Shown: positions 1 through 8,398 of the stretch, piece by piece | Layout: the number at the start of each line of letters is the position of its first letter | Position numbering within the stretch: position 1 is the stretch's first letter | Notes under the pieces: model-generated | Told to the model about the DNA's origin: nothing | The model's database searches: none | Seen by the model: only the letters and a program-made list of their open reading frames with translations | Origin: Bacillota bacterium | Lineage (GTDB): Bacteria > Bacillota > UBA4882 > UBA8346 | Direction: 5' to 3' | Assembly (NCBI GenBank): GCA_023426245.1 | Contig: JAFABB010000044.1 | Coordinates: 1 to 64,000 of the forward strand | Length of the DNA: 64,000 nucleotides | Position numbers and translations under genes: made by a program

Positions 1-48
1 GCGGATTAAATCCCGATGTTTATAATATTTCTCATGTAGTTTGGCCAT
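1..48 (-). CDS. IS256/mutator-family transposase, N-terminal fragment (runs off the left edge)
   Basis: Sixteen codons from an ATG at 48 read MAKLHEKYYKHRDLIR with no stop before the edge. The degraded copy at 45174 reads MAKPHEKYYKHRDLIQ, 14 of 16 residues identical, and continues into YEIKNVEDLSNALKD, a stretch typical of IS256-type transposases. Whether this copy is intact cannot be seen. Confidence 0.5.
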   Translation of the reverse strand, partial: MAKLHEKYYKHRDLIR

Positions 49-112
49 ATGTAATGTGTATTCTCCTTTTTTCCAGCCTTTTTATTATACTTTTTTTGAA
101 GTTTACACACCA
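1..112 (-). mobile_element. End of an IS256-like insertion sequence (partial)
   Basis: The minus strand here reads inward to the left edge. It starts with a GTGTGTAAAC-type end near 112, followed by an AT-rich promoter-like stretch and the first codons of a transposase. The same order (end, AGTATAATA, ATG, near-identical first codons) recurs on the plus strand at 45116-45400, which supports an insertion sequence end. Only this end lies in the window, so the element's length and other terminus are unknown. Confidence 0.55.
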
Positions 113-175
113 TATGGTAAACCACCGAGGTAAATAATATTTTTTATTCTGAAAAATATTTGAACAGGAGCTGTC

Positions 176-586
176 TCAATGAATCTCCCGTTCGTTCAGG
201 AAAGCCCCATATTCCTTATCGGTTTGCATGATGTGGTCGATTAACCAGTTCTTCAGAAACTCAAGCATTTCCTGATTTAAAGATAAATTATCAGCGTGAA
301 ATTCCTCAATAAAACTGTTCACTTTCGCAATAAAGATGGCATGTTCATTTTTATGGATTTCCAGGGCCGGGTATTGATTTTCTTTGAGTAGTGTTTCTTC
401 CTCCAAAAAATGACTTTTGGTATACTCGTTCAGTTGGGTCAGGATATTTAAAATGATTCCTTTACCGGCATTGTTCATTTTGGCATTGAAAACTTCGTTG
501 GTGATTTCAACCAATTTTTGATGCTGAAGGTCAAACTTTTGAACATGAACGGTATATTTATCTGCCAGCCATTTGATATATTCCAT
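176..586 (-). CDS. Bacteriohemerythrin
   Basis: A 136-residue hemerythrin-like di-iron oxygen-binding protein, a normal length for the family. The iron ligand pattern is visible: HQKL near residue 22, HFLEEE near 59, HKNEH near 78, and WLIDHIMQTDKEY near 115, where the last H and D close the site. No signal peptide, so it is cytosolic. Such proteins bind O2 or sense it in anaerobes and often accompany chemotaxis systems; a chemoreceptor lies 2.4 kb away, but a link is inference. The ATG at 586 follows an AGGGGCAAAGAG ribosome site. It is a single-gene unit next to an insertion sequence end. Confidence 0.9.
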   Translation of the reverse strand: MEYIKWLADKYTVHVQKFDLQHQKLVEITNEVFNAKMNNAGKGIILNILTQLNEYTKSHFLEEETLLKENQYPALEIHKNEHAIFIAKVNSFIEEFHADNLSLNQEMLEFLKNWLIDHIMQTDKEYGAFLNEREIH

Positions 587-711
587 CTCTTTGCCCCTGT
601 TTGAATTAATCGGTAACCTTTTTTATTCTTCGTTGGGGGGAAATATCCTGCTTTTTATGGGAATCTCCAGGTGAGATATAGCAATTGAGTAATACATTTA
701 ATTGAACAGAA

Positions 712-743
712 TCCATTTAATTAATCCGTTTCAATTAAATGGA
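712..743. promoter_or_regulatory. Perfect inverted repeat, possible operator
   Basis: TCCATTTAATT and its exact complement are separated by 10 nt, 15 bp upstream of the -35 element at 758. The position suits a regulator binding site; the regulator is not identifiable. Confidence 0.4.
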
Positions 744-757
744 AACCAGTTCCACCA

Positions 758-786
758 TTTACAGCAGATGTATATTATGATATACT
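758..786 (+). promoter_or_regulatory. Sigma-A type promoter for the GreA-like/CBS/GNAT group
   Basis: TTTACA at 758-763, a 17-nt spacer and TATACT at 781-786. It precedes the first gene by about 250 nt, leaving a leader with one stem-loop at 867-900. Confidence 0.6.
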
Positions 787-1036
787 ATTGCCAGGACGTC
801 TGATTTCGATTGATTTTATTTTTTTGTAGTTTTTTATTCAAAGCGGGTTGATCATTGATAGTTTGTAAAAGGGCATTCACCTCTGGGTGAAATGTCCTTT
901 GTGTTTTCTTAAGGCGATTTACATTAAATGGCTTTTGAAAACACGAAGAGGAAATGAACAGCCCGGCGATAGAAGTATACACCATATTCGGAAGACTGTT
1001 ACAACCAATCATATGGCTTGAAGAAAGGAGTCAGCG

Positions 1037-1486
1037 ATGAACCAATCGATTTTTTTAACAAAAACAGCTTTTCATTCATTACTTTCGAATCTACTGGAAA
1101 TTGAGGAGGGAATGGAAGAAATTTTCGATGGATTTTTCAGGAAACCGTCAAAGGAAGCCGAGGAATTGCGGCAACTTTTGGCTAAGTCCATAACGGATCT
1201 TGATAATTTGCTTCCCCATATTGTGACGGTTACAACCGGCGCCAATGAATTTCCATACGTAGTGGTTGGTTCTGAGGCAACCATTGAGGATGTTGGCAAT
1301 GGTGAAAGATGTTGCTATAAATTGATTTCTCCGCTTAAGAAGAGCACTGATTCTCAGGAAGTCTCTTTCTTGTCGCCAATGGGGAAGGCATTGCTCCTGA
1401 AAACGGTAAATGATCGTTTTCGAGTCCAGGCGCCGGGAGGCGAATATGAATATAAGGTTGTATCGATAAAAATCACTGCCTATTAA
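1037..1486 (+). CDS. GreA/GreB C-terminal domain protein
   Basis: 149 residues. The C-terminal half (about 70-149) matches the FKBP-like C-terminal domain of GreA/GreB and Rnk elongation factor relatives: VVVGSEATIEDVGNGE, then SFLSPMGKALLLKTVND and a final VKVPGG-like strand. The N-terminal half is predicted helical but shorter than a GreA coiled coil and lacks its acidic tip, so transcript cleavage is unlikely. It probably binds RNA polymerase and may compete with Gre factors (family inference). The start has a GAAAGGAG site. A CBS protein follows 34 nt downstream, suggesting co-transcription. Confidence 0.75.
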   Translation: MNQSIFLTKTAFHSLLSNLLEIEEGMEEIFDGFFRKPSKEAEELRQLLAKSITDLDNLLPHIVTVTTGANEFPYVVVGSEATIEDVGNGERCCYKLISPLKKSTDSQEVSFLSPMGKALLLKTVNDRFRVQAPGGEYEYKVVSIKITAY

Positions 1487-1520
1487 ATACCAACCTTGCA
1501 AAAAGAAGGGAGAAAGAAAA

Positions 1521-1895
1521 ATGCAGGCAAAAGATATTATGGTGAAGGATTTTGTGACGGTGGACGCCTTTGCGGACGTCCATCAAGCTTCTGAATGTTT
1601 GTTGGGAAGTAACCTTGATAACCTGCTGGTATGCGACAGTGACGGGCAGGTTATTGGAATTGTCGGAATGACAGAGATAGTCGAATTAAAACCTGGATTG
1701 CAAGTTCGCGATATCATGGTCAAAAATTTTATCAGTATCCCCAGAGATGCAACATTGGAAGAAATTGCCTCATTTTTTATTATGTTTAAAGATTTGAGGC
1801 AAATCCCGGTTTTTGAGGAACAAAAATTGGTGGGAGTGATTAACCGTCAAGCTATTTTAAGGGCATTGAACAATCAAACACTGCTGGATGGCTAG
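1521..1895 (+). CDS. Two-CBS-domain protein
   Basis: 124 residues made almost entirely of a CBS pair: MQAKDIMVKDFVTVDAF at residue 1 and VRDIMVKNFISIPRDA near residue 65. Each repeat has the DIMVK opening typical of CBS motifs. Stand-alone CBS pairs bind adenosine nucleotides and signal energy state. The partner protein is not evident. It sits between the GreA-C-like gene and an acetyltransferase, so a nucleotide-sensing role in this small operon is possible. A GGGAGAAAG ribosome site precedes the ATG. Confidence 0.85.
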   Translation: MQAKDIMVKDFVTVDAFADVHQASECLLGSNLDNLLVCDSDGQVIGIVGMTEIVELKPGLQVRDIMVKNFISIPRDATLEEIASFFIMFKDLRQIPVFEEQKLVGVINRQAILRALNNQTLLDG

Positions 1896-2000
1896 AGACT
1901 TGGATGCTTTTAATGCAAAAGGTTGAAACTGGCCGGAGATTGGAGAAGAGCGATTCTTCATCAAATTTATTTTGGTTTACTTCATAAGGAGACAGCGGAA

Positions 2001-2651
2001 ATGGCCACCGATGAATGGAAGAGTATAGAGCTATTGGAAGGCGGCATTGGCGATTTAAAGTTTGTTTATAGGCGATTTGAGCTTGAGTTTGCAGCAAAGG
2101 AACGGAAGGACTATCAACAGCTCGCCTCATTGATAAACGGGGGGAATTATAAGCTTTTTCTGGCCAAGGATCAGAGGCTGAATCATATCGTTGGATATGC
2201 ATTCGTTTACAAAATCAACGATCCGCTTGCATTGTGGCTGGATTATATCGCCATTGATGTTGCTTATCAAAATTCGGGTTATGGAACTTTGTTTTTTAAT
2301 AAAATAGTTGAATATGGCAGTGAAATTCTGGGACTTTTTTTGGAAGTGGAAATTCCCGGTAAAGATGATTTTGGATTTGTACAGCAACTGCGGAGAATAA
2401 AGTTTTATGAACGGCTTGGCGCCAAAAGGTTGGCGATTCACTATAAATGTCCGACCGTCGATGACGGCTTGCCAATGTATTTATATTTTCGGCCATCTCC
2501 CGGTACATGGACGTTGCGCAAGGAACAAATTCAAGCAGCCATTACAGGTGTATTTAACGATGTTCATTCGGATCGGGCATGTCGATGGAAGGTATTGCGA
2601 TCCTTTTATAATACCATTCAGGACGTTTGCTTTTTAGAACCTTTTGTTTAG
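2001..2651 (+). CDS. GNAT-family N-acetyltransferase
   Basis: A frame open from 1923 supports an acetyltransferase of 216 residues when started at the ATG at 2001, which has AAGGAG about 10 nt upstream; the earlier TTG at 1923 has no good site. The core LDYIAIDVAYQNSGYGTLFF near residue 87 is the GNAT strand 4 / acetyl-CoA loop (Q-x2-G-x-G type, here QNSGYG), and FYERLGAKRL near 136 is the usual C-terminal strand. The substrate cannot be predicted. It follows the CBS gene by about 105 nt on the same strand. Confidence 0.75.
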   Translation: MATDEWKSIELLEGGIGDLKFVYRRFELEFAAKERKDYQQLASLINGGNYKLFLAKDQRLNHIVGYAFVYKINDPLALWLDYIAIDVAYQNSGYGTLFFNKIVEYGSEILGLFLEVEIPGKDDFGFVQQLRRIKFYERLGAKRLAIHYKCPTVDDGLPMYLYFRPSPGTWTLRKEQIQAAITGVFNDVHSDRACRWKVLRSFYNTIQDVCFLEPFV

Positions 2652-2973
2652 CCTTATATCAAGCTCTGTGGTTTTGAATGTCATATTTTCGTCTGATTTC
2701 AAATGAATTGATACAAAAACACGCAATGGAGCTTACCATGAAAAGAAAAAGAAAAAATTTTAGAAAAAAGGAATTTCCTCATTTTTAACGAAATGATAAT
2801 ATGTTAAAAGTGAGGGAGTATTTTTTCTTAGATTTTAAATCTAAAATACAAAAAACAAACTCGCTAACAAATAAAGTGAGATTTTTCTCTGTAAAAGTTC
2901 TGTCCCTATCCTTTTATAAACTGGAAGGGCACTGCGTTTTTTTTATGACAGTAAGTTTCCGGAGGTATTCATT
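2652..2973. other. Intergenic region with stem-loops
   Basis: No gene seen. A 13-bp near-perfect stem (CCTCATTTTTAAC / GTTAAAAGTGAGG) lies near 2775-2815. A palindrome, TTAGATTTTAAATCTAA, follows at about 2829-2845. Its core ATTTTAAATCTAAAA is repeated at about 4837-4851, upstream of the GntR gene. The region ends in the leader of the chemoreceptor. Confidence 0.4.
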
Positions 2974-4677
2974 TTGTTCAAAACCATAGAAAACTTTGGT
3001 GCTAAACTGGCCAAAGTGTCAAGTACCATCGGCTTGATTCGTTTAAAAGTATTTCACCAAATACTGTTACTGATTATGGTATTGGTGGTCTTTTTAAGCA
3101 TTCAAACCCTTGTAAATATTAATATTATTAATTCAATGCAAAAGGCATCCCATAATATTTATGGGGAAGGGTCCTACAAGTCAAGCCAAATCTCCAAGCT
3201 AAAGCAGGATTTGCTTAGGCTTCAGACTTCATACTTGGAGACGATGGCTAGTCCAACCGTATCAGGTTTTAATGAAAGTTCCATCCGAAAAATATTAATC
3301 CCGGACTGGTTTGATCAAGAAAGCAAAAAAGTGATTGCCGATAAACTGGATTCGATGAAGAAATTGGTGCTTAATCCCAATCAAGCCGATTATGAAGCTT
3401 TTCGGGCGGAGCTCAATGAAGCGCTCCTACGTGTCGGCATGCTCGAAGCCCAAATATCCTCTGACTCGGCGAAAAAAATAATGAGTAACGAACGATTTTT
3501 AATCGAATCCAGAATTAATGGTATTGTGATCGTGGTCATAAGTTTATTTTTCGCCGTATGCATCGGTTTAGTAATCGCAAATTCGATTTCCGTTCCTTTG
3601 AAACAAGTGGAAGCGGCTTCTAAGGCGATAGCGGAAGGCGATTTAACGCGAAATATTAAAACCGGCGGTTCTCCGGAGATTATTAGGGTCGTAAATGGAC
3701 TCAATCAGGCAATTTATGGGTTACGGGAATTGGTGAGAAATATTGATTCCCAATCGGAAGCATTGTATCAGGCAAGTCAGGAATTGCAGACTGCTTCTTC
3801 GGAAACAGGAAAATCATCTTCCGCGGTAGCTCAGGCCATTGAAGAAATTGCCAAAGGTTCAAGCAAACAAGCAGAACAGACCATTCAAGCGGCTAATACC
3901 ATTCAAACGTTGTCGGAAATCGTAAAAGGAGTATCGAGTGGTATTGAGAGCATTACATTGTCTTCTGATAAAGTGGCACAAGCGGCTCAAGTCGGCTTAA
4001 AATCCACCTGTGATGTTAGGGATGAGATTCAGGAATTATATCTATCGACTCGAAAAATTGCCGAAGTCATCCATGAACTTAGCAACACCACTGAAGAGAT
4101 TAATGAGTTAATATCCACCATCCGCGGTGTTGCCGAGCAAACAACCCTTTTGGCTTTGAACGCTTCAATCGAAGCGGCGCGCGCGGGTGAGCACGGCAAG
4201 GGATTTGCAGTCGTTGCTTTTGAAACCGGTAAATTGGCGGAACAATCCAAACAGTCGACCGATTTAATCGTGGATCTGATTGGAAAGATTAAATCCGGTA
4301 CGGACGAGGCGGTGACGATAGTCCGAAAGGGTATGGAGAGAGCGGAAAACGGTAAAAATTTTGCAATTCAGACTTCTGAAACCTTTGAGGATATTTTTAA
4401 ATCGTTAAATGAAAATCTGATACAGATTCAGACGGTAGCTAAATCCGCCAAGAAGATGACGGAAGATAATAAAGTCGTTATCGAGGCAATTAACGAAATT
4501 GCAGCGATTAGTGAAGAAAGTATGGCCGGTACCGAGGAAGTCTCAGCCACCGCCGAACAACAAAGCGCTTCATCTCAAGAAGTGGCGGCTTTATCGGAAA
4601 ATTTAAGCCAGATCGCAAGCTGTTTGCATCAATCGGTAGCGGCGTTTCAATTAGAACAAAAACCCGATAAGACTTGA
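2974..4677 (+). CDS. Methyl-accepting chemotaxis protein
   Basis: 567 residues, TTG start with GGAGG nine nt upstream. One membrane segment near residues 28-51, a helical extracytoplasmic domain to about 180, a second membrane segment near 180-202, HAMP to about 256, then the coiled-coil signalling domain. The kinase-control tip reads TTLLALNASIEAARAGE, followed by GKGFAVVAFETGKLAEQS. Most receptors have a DEVRKLAE-type sequence at the last position, so FETGKLAE is unusual. No CheB/CheR pentapeptide at the end. No chemotaxis partner genes lie in the window, so it is an orphan receptor; the ligand is unknown. Confidence 0.93.
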   Translation: MFKTIENFGAKLAKVSSTIGLIRLKVFHQILLLIMVLVVFLSIQTLVNINIINSMQKASHNIYGEGSYKSSQISKLKQDLLRLQTSYLETMASPTVSGFNESSIRKILIPDWFDQESKKVIADKLDSMKKLVLNPNQADYEAFRAELNEALLRVGMLEAQISSDSAKKIMSNERFLIESRINGIVIVVISLFFAVCIGLVIANSISVPLKQVEAASKAIAEGDLTRNIKTGGSPEIIRVVNGLNQAIYGLRELVRNIDSQSEALYQASQELQTASSETGKSSSAVAQAIEEIAKGSSKQAEQTIQAANTIQTLSEIVKGVSSGIESITLSSDKVAQAAQVGLKSTCDVRDEIQELYLSTRKIAEVIHELSNTTEEINELISTIRGVAEQTTLLALNASIEAARAGEHGKGFAVVAFETGKLAEQSKQSTDLIVDLIGKIKSGTDEAVTIVRKGMERAENGKNFAIQTSETFEDIFKSLNENLIQIQTVAKSAKKMTEDNKVVIEAINEIAAISEESMAGTEEVSATAEQQSASSQEVAALSENLSQIASCLHQSVAAFQLEQKPDKT

Positions 4678-4905
4678 GTACGGATGGAACAAAAAATTTA
4701 GGCAATATGGGATTGAAAAGCACTTTTAGAGAGCGTATGGATGTAAACCGATACTTTATATTTTATTGAAATAGGTTCATATCGAAAAATATCGACAAAT
4801 GAAGAGGGAGTTCGGTAAATGATATTGAATTTTAAATTTTAAATCTAAAAACTGGAACTGACATGATACGAGTGGTTCAGTTTCAATGATAGGAGGAGTT
4901 ATCGA

Positions 4906-5589
4906 TTGGACTTGAAAGATTATCAATCTCAGACATTAGTGGAAGTAGCCTACAAAGCATTAAAAAAGGACATTACCGAAAGGGTTCTCCTTCCCGGCCA
5001 AAAGATGATCCTGAGGGAGATTCATGAACGGTACGGAATCAGTGAAACTCCGATTAAACAAGCTTTAAATAGACTTATTGCCGAAGGAATTGTTGAAAGC
5101 ATCCCGCGAAGAGGGATGAGAGTGAGAACGATTCAATGGGAAGAAATCGAAGAACTGATGGATATCCGATTAATGATTGAAACCTATTATCTCGAACGGG
5201 TGATGCAGACTTTTCACAATGAAGCCGGTGTTAAAGAAACTTTTTCCCGTATTTTAATGGAGCATTGGCAGATTATCAATCATGTGACGGATGTAGATGA
5301 TTATTTTAAGAACTATTACTTGGATCAAGAATTTCACCAGTTATTCGTTGAATGCTCAAAAAATAAAAGGATATTGCAAATATACAATAATCTAGGGACC
5401 CATGCTTATTCCTACTACGTTTATGGAAGACAGGGAAAAGAAGGAATGATAGCCGGTGTGAAAGAGCATGAGGATATTTATAATGCTCTGTTGGCACGGG
5501 ATGAAGATATTCTTCGAAAGGGCATTGAAATCCATATCATCAATGCAAAAAATAATGTTCATCAGATGTTGGATAAAAATAAGCGCTAA
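4906..5589 (+). CDS. GntR-family (FCD) transcriptional regulator
   Basis: 227 residues. A winged helix-turn-helix at about 10-75 carries the GntR signature (LPGQKMILREIHERYGIS, then TPIKQALNRLIAEGIV). An FCD effector domain fills about 80-220, with D/H residues suited to binding a metal and an organic acid. TTG start with AGGAGG nine nt upstream. It is the first gene of a run including a UxuB-like dehydrogenase and a TRAP transporter. FCD regulators commonly control sugar-acid catabolism, so it is probably the local regulator. AT-rich near-palindromic sequence lies upstream at about 4830-4855. Confidence 0.9.
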   Translation: MDLKDYQSQTLVEVAYKALKKDITERVLLPGQKMILREIHERYGISETPIKQALNRLIAEGIVESIPRRGMRVRTIQWEEIEELMDIRLMIETYYLERVMQTFHNEAGVKETFSRILMEHWQIINHVTDVDDYFKNYYLDQEFHQLFVECSKNKRILQIYNNLGTHAYSYYVYGRQGKEGMIAGVKEHEDIYNALLARDEDILRKGIEIHIINAKNNVHQMLDKNKR

Positions 5590-5639
5590 GTTGGTTTCAC
5601 GGGAAATGATCTCATAAATTGATGAAGGAGATTCGAGCG

Positions 5640-6458
5640 ATGGATGTAAAAGTGGATTTGAAAAACCGGGTAGCGGTTATTACGGGCGGAGCGGGAATAT
5701 TATGTTCCAGCATGTCAAGGGCACTGGCGGAGCAAGGAGCGAAAGTCGCCATTCTGGATTTAAGAAAAGAGGATGCCCAAAAGCTGGCTCAGGAAATTAA
5801 CCTGTCCGGTGGAACGGCATTGGGCCTAGCGGTTGATGTTTTGGATAAAAGTTCACTGGAAACCGCTAAGGATGTTATTCTAAAAGAATTTGGAACGGTG
5901 GATATCTTGATTAATGGCGCAGGCGGAAACAGTCCGCAGGCTACCACAGGCCCTGAGAAATCGTTTTTTGACTTAACGACCGAGGGGATTCAAAAAGTTT
6001 TTAACCTTAATTTTTTGGGGACCGTACTTACCACCCAGGTTTTCGGCAAAATCATGGCCGAGAAAAAGAAGGGTGTGATTATCAATATCTCCTCCATGTC
6101 GGCTTTTACCCCTCTTACCCGGACGATCGCCTATAGCGCCGCTAAAGCTGCTATCTCTAATTTTACGCAATGGATGGCTGTTCATTTTAACCAGGAATAT
6201 TCTACTGAGATTCGCGTAAACGCCATTGCGCCAGGTTTTTTGCTTACGGATCAAAACCGGTATCTGCTGACCGATGAAAAGACAGGCGATCCGACGGAAC
6301 GCGGCCGGAATATTTTGCAGGCGACACCAATGGGAAAGTACGGAGTGGCGGAGGATTTGCTCGGAACGGTATTGTTCCTTTGCTCCGATGCGGCTTCGTT
6401 TATTAATGGCGCAATCATTCCGATTGATGGTGCTTTTGCGGCCTATTCGGGAGTATAA
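5640..6458 (+). CDS. Short-chain dehydrogenase resembling D-mannonate/fructuronate oxidoreductase (UxuB type)
   Basis: 272 residues from the ATG at 5640, which has AAGGAG nine nt upstream. NAD(P) site TGGAGILCSSM near residue 16, NGAGG near 92, catalytic Ser and YSAAK in NISSMSAF / AYSAAKAAISNFTQWMAV, and APGFLLTDQNRYLL near 197. The NGAGGN, TPMGKYG and ending AAYSGV closely match the SDR group that reduces D-fructuronate to D-mannonate in Bacillus-type uronate pathways. Adjacent TRAP genes fit uptake of a sugar acid. The exact substrate is an inference. Confidence 0.75.
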   Translation: MDVKVDLKNRVAVITGGAGILCSSMSRALAEQGAKVAILDLRKEDAQKLAQEINLSGGTALGLAVDVLDKSSLETAKDVILKEFGTVDILINGAGGNSPQATTGPEKSFFDLTTEGIQKVFNLNFLGTVLTTQVFGKIMAEKKKGVIINISSMSAFTPLTRTIAYSAAKAAISNFTQWMAVHFNQEYSTEIRVNAIAPGFLLTDQNRYLLTDEKTGDPTERGRNILQATPMGKYGVAEDLLGTVLFLCSDAASFINGAIIPIDGAFAAYSGV

Positions 6459-6573
6459 CCCGAGAGGACTTGGCAACTAAAAAAGAGGTTGAAAGGAGGT
6501 GGGGGAAAGTATTGTGGGAGTTGCGTGCAGTTGAATGGCTAAATTCAAAAAGATCAAAGGGAGGGTTAATTGT

Positions 6574-7575
6574 ATGAAAAACACTAAAAAAGTAATTTTG
6601 TTGGCAATGGCAGTTGTGATTGTATTTTCGTTGGGGCTTCAATGCATCTCGGCCGCACCGGCTAAATATGTTTTAAAATTCAACCATGTCTTGGCCGAAT
6701 CTGAACCATTTCATCAAGGGTTTTTAAATTGGGCCAAACGCGTTTATGCGAAAACCAACGGCGGCCTGGAGATTCAAGTATTTCCTGCTGCTCAACTTGG
6801 TGTGGAAGAGGATATCATTGAGCAATTGAAACAAGGGGCCAATGTAGGCCAGAATACCGACTCGGCCCGCCTCGGCATGTATGTTCCCGATATCGCGGTA
6901 ATGAATGCTCCTTATTTTGTGGACAGCATTAGTGAAGTCGAAAAGCTTAATAATCTTCCCACGGTTCAAAAATGGGAAAAAGAGCTGGCTGATAAACATG
7001 GCATTAAGGTTCTTTCTTTTAACTGGGTTCAAGGTTACCGGCACATGATGACCAATAAACCGATCCGTTCCCCGAAAGATTTGAAAGGTCTCCGGATCCG
7101 GACTCCCGGCGCACCGATTTGGCAAGAATCCATCCGTGCGATTGGCGCAACCCCGGTTGCCCTCAACTTCGGTGAAGTTTATGTCGGACTGCAGCAAGGC
7201 GCGATTGACGGTGCCGATCTGGTTTACCGTAACGTGACCGGCGCAAAGCTTTATGAAACGGCTAAATATATGAGTGAGACCAAACATATCCTGTTGATCA
7301 ACTTTGAAATCATTGGATCCAAGTTTTTTGACAGCCTCCCCGCCAATTATCAGAAAATTTTAGTGGACGAGTGCTCCAAAGCGGGAGTTGAAACCTCTAA
7401 AGTGATGGAAAAGGAAGTTGTAACCCTTAGGAAAGATCTTGTTAAAAAAGGCATGAAAATCATTACCAATGTTGACATGAAAGCGTTTAAAGCGGCGGGA
7501 GAAGCGGCCTACAAAGCATTAAACCTGACCGCGGCAAGAGATCAGATTTATAAGGAAATGGGCAAGAAAAATTAA
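6574..7575 (+). CDS. TRAP transporter substrate-binding protein (DctP family)
   Basis: 333 residues from the ATG at 6574, which has GGGAGGG nine nt upstream; an earlier frame start at 6535 lacks one. Signal peptide with hydrophobic core at about 8-27 and a cleavage site near SAAPA. The mature part is a DctP/SiaP-type solute receptor: FNHVLAESEPFHQG near 35, TPGAPIWQESIRAIGATPV near 170, the Arg of RIRTPG being the usual carboxylate clamp, then GEVYVGLQQGAIDGAD. It delivers an organic acid to the DctQM pair downstream. The preceding sugar-acid dehydrogenase suggests an aldonate or uronate. Confidence 0.93.
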   Translation: MKNTKKVILLAMAVVIVFSLGLQCISAAPAKYVLKFNHVLAESEPFHQGFLNWAKRVYAKTNGGLEIQVFPAAQLGVEEDIIEQLKQGANVGQNTDSARLGMYVPDIAVMNAPYFVDSISEVEKLNNLPTVQKWEKELADKHGIKVLSFNWVQGYRHMMTNKPIRSPKDLKGLRIRTPGAPIWQESIRAIGATPVALNFGEVYVGLQQGAIDGADLVYRNVTGAKLYETAKYMSETKHILLINFEIIGSKFFDSLPANYQKILVDECSKAGVETSKVMEKEVVTLRKDLVKKGMKIITNVDMKAFKAAGEAAYKALNLTAARDQIYKEMGKKN

Positions 7576-7592
7576 GTTTGAAAAGATCGTTT

Positions 7593-7635
7593 AAGTTTTC
7601 GAGTGCCGCCTTATTAAGGGCGGAGCTCGAAAACT
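7593..7635 (+). terminator. Stem-loop between dctP and dctQ genes
   Basis: AAGTTTTCGAGTGCCGCC pairs with GGGCGGAGCTCGAAAACTT across a 7-nt loop, with small mismatches. It starts 17 nt after the receptor gene and has no long T run. Such elements usually cause partial termination or protect the upstream mRNA, giving more receptor than membrane subunit. Confidence 0.6.
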
Positions 7636-7840
7636 TATTCCACAACGCATCAACGCATCGGAACGGTATCATTTACTCGCTCATCAGGAATGTTTGTATT
7701 GAAAAGAAGAGCCATTATTCGATTCATACGCTGTTTTCGGTACTAAAAATTTGGAGCGGACCGTATTATGGACTCAAGATATCAATGTCGGGACAACTCG
7801 TTGGTAAACTGTCCGCAAGGATAAAGGCAGGGGTGAAAAT

Positions 7841-8353
7841 ATGAAAAAAATTTATGAAAATATCTGTAAGGTTGAAGTTTGGATAGTAATGGCCTCTTTG
7901 GCTATTCTGACTGCATTGGTGTTCTTGTCGGCGATTGCACGATGTTTCCATTATCCAATCGCTTGGGCGGTTGATGTGGCGACCTTCTTTTTTGCCTGGT
8001 GTGTTTTTCTGGGCGGTGATATCGCAATGCGAAGCGACAAATTGGTTTGTATCGACGTCCTTACATGCAGACTGCCTAAAAATGTCCAGAAATATCTTCA
8101 AGTGACCAATTATGTTATTATTGGCATATTTCTGGCATTTTTGATCGGATACGGTTCGATGCTTTCCTATACGACCCGCTTGAGAACTTTTCAAGGGCTT
8201 CCCAGTTTCAGTTATACCTGGGTTACTCTCAGTGTGCCTGTTGGATGTATCTTAATGCTGGTTAGCGCGATTCGCAAGATTAAAATATTATTTTCAAAAA
8301 CCAATACGGGCGAACAGATCAAACAAGAAGGAACCGTCACTGAGTTGATTTAG
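7841..8353 (+). CDS. TRAP transporter small membrane subunit (DctQ family)
   Basis: 170 residues with four predicted membrane segments: about 13-35, 48-65 (WAVDVATFFFAWCVFLGGDIAMR), 88-110 and 125-148. The WAVDVATFFFAWCVFLGG stretch followed by a charged turn is typical of DctQ. It forms the membrane complex with the large subunit at 8399. Its ATG has AGGGGTG upstream. The gene lies 265 nt after the receptor gene, beyond a stem-loop, and 45 nt before dctM. Confidence 0.9.
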   Translation: MKKIYENICKVEVWIVMASLAILTALVFLSAIARCFHYPIAWAVDVATFFFAWCVFLGGDIAMRSDKLVCIDVLTCRLPKNVQKYLQVTNYVIIGIFLAFLIGYGSMLSYTTRLRTFQGLPSFSYTWVTLSVPVGCILMLVSAIRKIKILFSKTNTGEQIKQEGTVTELI

Positions 8354-8398
8354 GCTTTTTTAACATGGCAGTAGGAAGGAAAGGGAGGATCAAAAGAT

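Larger units (their letters stand above)
587..1036. other. 450-bp intergenic region with inverted repeats and a promoter
   Basis: No convincing gene. A perfect 11-bp inverted repeat (TCCATTTAATT, 10-nt loop) lies at 712-743, and the half-site CATTTAATT occurs once more just upstream. A good promoter follows at 758-786. A stem-loop at 867-900 (GGGCATTCACC / GGGTGAAATGTCC) lies in the leader of the GreA-like gene. A 75-codon minus-strand frame here has no recognisable product. Confidence 0.5.

Noticed and set aside
785..1012. 75-codon minus-strand frame upstream of the GreA-like gene
   Set aside because: No ribosome site of note, no recognisable sequence, and it covers the promoter and leader of the plus-strand operon.
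7578..7844. 88-codon frame between dctP and dctQ
   Set aside because: It begins inside a stem-loop, has no family resemblance and overlaps the dctQ start; better seen as leader sequence.
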